From positions 2,637,059-2,701,058 of the forward strand of contig CM068549.1 of NCBI GenBank assembly GCA_035048495.1: a DNA stretch of 64,000 nucleotides. Direction: 5' to 3'. Shown here piece by piece: positions 59,801-64,000 of this stretch. A program made the translations under genes and the position numbers. Source of the stretch: Euptelea pleiosperma. Taxonomy: Eukaryota > Streptophyta > Magnoliopsida > Ranunculales > Eupteleaceae. How positions within the stretch are numbered: position 1 is the stretch's first letter; the number at the start of each line of letters is the position of its first letter. The notes beneath the pieces were generated by a model. That model was not told the origin of the DNA. It saw nothing but the letters and a program-made list of their open reading frames with translations, and did not search any database.

Positions 59801-59891
59801 GCAGAAATAAACAGTGAACTAGAAGGATCAAGTTAAAAATGTGTTGAAACCAGGGTTTCTGATCCAACGACATGGAAAAACCCAACTTTCA
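56802..59891 (+). repeat. 5' LTR of element C
   Basis: The 3090-bp LTR starts TGATATTCACTC and ends CCCAACTTTCA, directly before the primer site. It carries a clear tRNA-like module at 57247-57300, purine-rich A tracts (58150-58180, 58355-58400, 58860-58900) and a hairpin (58515-58539). A short CCGGCGAGAAGCTCGCCGG palindrome lies near 58688. Its length is closer to the outer LTR at 37230 (about 3.12 kb) than to element B's LTRs. Confidence 0.93.
57247..57300 (+). other. tRNA-like module, best-conserved A box
   Basis: TGCTCAGTTGGTGAAGC (57247-57263) matches the tRNA A-box core GCTCAGTTGG exactly. GGTTCATGACC (57290-57300) is in the B-box position, 43 bases downstream. A degenerate acceptor pairing between GCGAGTG and TGCTAGC is possible. 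A full cloverleaf is not evident. Confidence 0.5.
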
Positions 59892-61532
59892 AATGGAGTC
59901 GCTGCCGCTCGGGTGTTTGGGAGTGCGAAAAAGGACGTAAAGACAGAATTGGAAAGTTGCTGAAGTGGAAAGCTGCTCAATTTGGACAGCCCGACCTTTT
60001 CGGGAAACTTTCTATTTTTTGTTTTTAGTGATTTTTAGCAATCTTTTAAATTACTATTTTTAATGCATCGGAAGGCCGAGTGCAATTTGTAATAATTTAA
60101 GAATTTTACTGCTTTTCATATAATTGCTAGATCTTGTTCTATGTTTTTTTAGAAACCCTAGATTAAGTGGAAAATACCAAAAAAATAAAAAAATCAAAAT
60201 TCAAAAAAATTAGGGTTTTATATTTTGCAGATTTTTAGAAATCACCAATCAAGGATTTGCGATTTTTGGAAAGATTCTAAAATCTTGAAACTCTGCTAAA
60301 TTAGGGTTTCCCCTCTTAGAAGTTTCCTCTTTAGAAGAATTTCTATTTTTAGAAATCTTTCGAATTTGGAAAAGTCTGCAAAACGAAACATCCCAAATCG
60401 AGCAGAAATTTAATTTTGGGAAATTTTCCAAAATTGTAAGGGATCTCGCAATCAAATCTTTCTTAGAAGATCTCCACAGTTCGAGAAACTTTCCAATCTA
60501 GGTATTTTCCAATCTGGGAATTCCTAAATTTTACCTTATCTCGAACTTGGAAATTAATTCAAAAACTTGCCTAAATCCAATACGTGCTCTGTGAACCCTA
60601 AAAAGGCAAGGATCTTCCAAATAGAATCCCAAATACCTAGGCCGTGCGATCTAACTTTTTTGCAGAAACACGATTCAGTGTGGGTAGGGAGCGAAAGCTC
60701 AAAGAGGTGGAGTCAGGCCCAAGCCCATTAGGATACCCCTCCCTAACCCACAGAGGCGCATCACTGCCGCTTGTCTATTTGCTCTCGCATACATATTCTT
60801 CGACTTGCGTGGCGTGGCTGTTAATCAATCAACTTTAAGAGAGCAGACCCAGCTCCAAAATTGAAACTGGTGGGATTTCATCACCCACCTCATCATTTCA
60901 ACTGATTTGATCCCAAGACTCCATTTAATTAAAAAGAATCAAGAAGTAGAGCCAATTAGCCCGGTATTCGATGAAAAATCCACATAAAGCGAACCCGCTT
61001 AACATCCAATTGAATTAAGACCACGAGCGCGGGTCCCTGTTGTCTAACACACCCATAAGTCCTTGCTACTCAAGTACACTGAGCTCGACATGGCATCTTG
61101 GACTATTCGGCGGTTAGTTGCATGTGGACTAGGAACACGCATCAACCCTAGCCTAACCCAAGGGAACACTCTTCTTATCCACTTGATCAATCCGGTTAGT
61201 CTGGGACGTACTTAAGTCAGCCATTGTGCCGCGCGTCTGTCTAGGCTTCGGATTGCCTTGTTGTTAACTAGAGTTAGTACTAAAGGATTCGCTCTGAAGA
61301 GTGTAACCTGGTGAGAACCTCTGAGTGCAAAATAGTTAGTCCGGCGGTTTAAAGATAAACCAATGGTCCGCCCACTGTCATAATCTACTCTAACCCCAAA
61401 ACTAACAAAGATAATTCCTAAAATATATCCTGATTGCTTACAATAGGATTATCTGTGCTTGGTGTGCATCATTTAGGATAGTGTTCCTCTCTGGCAACTT
61501 TTTGCCAAGTATAGAGCTTGCCTCATCAGCGT
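59892..61532 (+). other. 5' leader and primer binding site of element C
   Basis: The primer site TGGAGTCGCTGCCG (59894-59907) has 11 of 14 bases complementary to tRNA-Asp, so it has decayed. The leader of about 1.6 kb aligns with B (reverse complement of 34608-36313), including the ACCACGAGCGCGGGTCCCTG block near 61020. No real frame is seen. Confidence 0.8.
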
Positions 61533-63180
61533 ATGCCCGTTTGGACTCGTCCGAACAAGCGCTTGATTCGATTTGAGAATCACGTACCTACAGTGGATCC
61601 TCTACTGAATTCTTCCCCATCTCTTTCCCCACCCGCCTCCCCTAGTACTACTACCTTTGTAGTCATGGCAGTTGAACAACCTCTTATCGAGACGTTCGCC
61701 CCTATCTCTGCTAATCCCCCTACTTGCATTATTCTCCCACCTACTACGATGGTACAGTTTGAGATTAGGCAGCAGATGATCCAAATGCTGCCAACCTTTC
61801 GTGGTCTCCCAAGAGAAGACCCATATTCCCATATTCGGGAATTCCAACATGTCATCCTACTTTTCAAAAATCAGAACCTCGATGATGACAATGTGCATTT
61901 GCGAGTTTTCCCATTCTTGTTCAAAGACCGAGCCTCAGATTGGCTCTACTCCTTACCCGCTGATTCAATCAGCAGTTGGAAAGAGTTGGTGGGCAAATTC
62001 ATGTCTAAATTTTACCCCATGACTCGGACCAACCAAATGAAGCAACTCATCCAGGATTTTCGACAGAAGTCCGATGAGAAATTTTTTGAAGCGTGGGATA
62101 GATTCCAAGACTACCTGACTAAGTGTCCCCACCATAGCATCGACAAGGGCAATCTTGTCCATGTCTTCTACAAGGGACTTACTGATGAGTCCCGGACCAT
62201 GGTAGAGTCAATGTGCCAGGGAAAATTCCTGCACCAAACTCCGACCGATGCATATAAATTCTTGGGAGAGTCAAGAGAAAACTCTCAACATTGGACGACT
62301 GACTCAGAGTTCAGTCGAACCACTTCGGTCCAAAGGACAACCAAGGGACATGATGCTATAGCTGATACTGAGCTTCGATCTGTCATTCAAGAGTTGAGCA
62401 AGTCAGTCTCGGCACTGGCTATGTCTATACAAAAGCCTACTCAACAATCTACCCCAGTCATGCATGTGGGACACAAGAGCCCTATGGAATCCTGCACCCT
62501 CTGTCTGCAACCCTCCCATACTACTGAGCATTGTCCTTTGAATGAAGGATGGTCAAATCCTCTTCAGGAAGAAGTTTGTACTTTCAGCACATACAAACCA
62601 CCCACTCAGAACTCATATAGTCAATCTTATCATCCTGACACGAGAAACCACCCTAACTTCTCTTGGAGGCCTCAATCTACTCAACCGCCAGCTCAACCTC
62701 TGCGTCAACCTCAGGGCATGTATCCTCCTGGGTTCAATCAACCCAATATGCAATTCAATCAGGGACAATACCAGCAGAGTCAGTACCCATCTACTCAAAA
62801 CAGCAGTTCCAACAGGGTCAATACTCTGGGCAACAGAGCACATTTCAGAATCAGCAAAGAGTTCCCTAGAACTTTCAGAACCAACAGATTGTCCCAACTA
62901 ATTCTCCAGCCTATAACTATAATGCCCCGATGAGCTCGAGTCGTGAATTGGTGCCTCAGCTCCCACTAGCTGTCCCCCAACAGTTGGCCCCCAGACACGG
63001 TATCGAGGACCTTCTAGCTCAACTCATTACTCAATATATGCAATGCCTAGTGCAATAGCAATAGCAATCCATGCTTCGTCTAGAGCAACGTCTAGGTAAC
63101 TTAGAAGCTGAGAAAGCTAAGGGGATCTTTCCTAGCCAACCCATTGCTAACCCAAAAGAAAATGCCAAAGGAGCAGTATA
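61533..63180 (+). pseudogene. Element C gag and start of linker, frameshifted
   Basis: Start chosen at the ATG at 61533 (MPVWTRPNKR), as in A and B. The coat domain is intact (FRGLPREDPYSHIREFQ, SWKELVGKFMSKFYP) and the CCHC knuckle CTLCLQPSHTTEHC is complete. Near 62800 one base is missing compared with B (AAAACAGCAG for AAAACCAGCAG), which shifts the frame and leads to a TGA at 62931-62933. Beyond it the original frame is still readable (ELVPQLPLA, then IEDLLAQLI) but contains two TAG codons near 63057-63064. The gene is cut at 63180 by an LTR. Confidence 0.92.
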
Positions 63181-64000
63181 TGAAAGTAGGATTTTTCCAC
63201 GTCGTTGGTTACGGAAACCCTAACTTCAACACATTTGTAATTTTTATCCGATTATCCTGCAAAATTGACAGATTTGTATAGGGATTCGTGTCGGATGTCG
63301 ATCCGCACTCGGGATTAGTCGGATTAGCGCGAATAAGAACATAAAATGACAGATAATATACAAGAGAAAAAGGAGAATGATGGAAGAGATGAGAAGGGCG
63401 AGTCGATTTAAAACACATCCAAATAAGATCCAGAGAAGATTAAAATCATCGAAATCAAATTGCATTAATTAAACTGTTGCTTACATGAAATAAATGACAG
63501 AAATAAATAAAGCGGTAAATCTATTCTAGAAAGCATGTAAGAAAGCATGTAAAAAGAGATTTTAGAGAGAGAAGAAGAAGGTAGAGAGAGATTTTTCACA
63601 CCTCGGTCGTTTACCGGCTGACAAGTTAGAGGTGAGAGAAAAACTCACCCTCTTGCATTCACTGAACGGAGTCGGCGGTGCAAAAAGGCGATCAGCCTGG
63701 GGACTCTAAAGAGAATCGATTTTCAAACCCTAGAGAGAAATAATTCATCAAACACTTACCGGAGATTGGATCGGACCGAGATGAATGGATCAGCCAAAGA
63801 AGGTGAGTGATCGGCCAATGAATGCATGGAGAAGGGTTTCATGGGATCGACCATTGGTGGTGCTTGCCTGGTGAGTAGTTCGGCCAGGGTAGTGAGATCG
63901 GCCTAGCAAGGGTTGGATACTCGGCATCATCATAGTTGTGCAAGATGCTTGGGCATAGACCATTGGATCGGATTGTTGGCCAAGCATGGGAGAGCTAGGT
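63181..64000 (-). mobile_element. Minus-strand Athila-like LTR inserted in element C, cut by the window end
   Basis: It begins TGAAAGTAGG (the reverse complement of the LTR end) with the conserved ACGTCGTTGGTTACGG block, then TCGGATGTCGATCCGCACTCGG near 63292. The flank GTATA (63176-63180) is the candidate target duplication. The empty sequence GCAGTATATGAGATCGG is seen in element B. It could be a solo LTR or the end of a full element. Confidence 0.9.

Larger units (their letters stand above)
56802..63180 (+). mobile_element. Element C: Athila-like retrotransposon, 5' part
   Basis: Plus strand: 5' LTR (56802-59891), primer site, leader, gag and start of the gag-protease linker. It is interrupted at 63181 by a minus-strand LTR and runs out of the window. 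The flank CTAAT is the candidate target duplication. It is collinear with B (36315 down to about 32950) over the internal part. Confidence 0.9.

Noticed and set aside
62929..62936. ATGA overlap between gag stop and a second start, suggesting a two-gene arrangement in element C
   Set aside because: In B the frame runs through this point. In C a one-base loss upstream creates the apparent stop.

Overview
The window looks like intergenic DNA of a large, repeat-rich plant nuclear genome, most likely a flowering plant. The lineage cannot be fixed further from sequence alone. I see no rRNA, tRNA gene, CRISPR array or bacterial-type gene. About 90 % of the window is explained by LTR retrotransposons inserted into one another. 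Most junctions are confirmed by 5-bp target-site duplications (TSDs) and TG...CA ends.

The dominant family is an Athila-like Ty3/gypsy element. It has 2.65-3.1 kb LTRs that start TGATATTCGCTC and end CCTACTTTCA, a tRNA-Asp-type primer site and a leader of about 1.6 kb. A gag-protease-RT-RNase H-integrase frame follows, then a non-coding 3' region of about 1.8 kb and a G-rich polypurine tract. Three members are present. Element A is on the minus strand (103-22149, old, frameshifted, broken by two insertions). Element B is on the minus strand (24254-44784, young, complete, TSD GGTAA). Element C is on the plus strand (5' LTR 56802-59891, gag from 61533, cut at 63181 by another LTR and by the window end).

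Four solo LTRs of the same family lie at 4173-6996, 10815-13504, 37230-43034 and 39001-41680 (the last inside the third). A truncated one lies at 45125-47654, and parts of two more lie at 1-102 and 63181-64000. Two solo LTRs of a different, probably chromoviral, family are at 3054-9151 (E1) and 49336-52797 (E2).

The oldest layer is element D, another Ty3/gypsy element on the minus strand. Its 5' LTR is near 48989-49304. Its gag is split by an LTR (45125-47654) and by the whole of B, and its protease is cut by A at 22149. The deepest nests are D containing B containing an LTR containing an LTR, and D containing A containing E1 containing an LTR. Only 52798-56801 lacks recognisable transposon structure. 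It has microduplications and weak hints of plus-strand exons.

The most interesting signals are inside the Athila-like LTRs: a tRNA-like A-box/B-box module with near-constant spacing, a stack of palindromes in front of the TATA-like box, and a recurrent CCGGAGTTGCAG/CTGCAACTCCGG hairpin in the presumed transcribed leader. Element B keeps one reading frame across gag-pol, broken only by four stops that each fit a C-to-T change.
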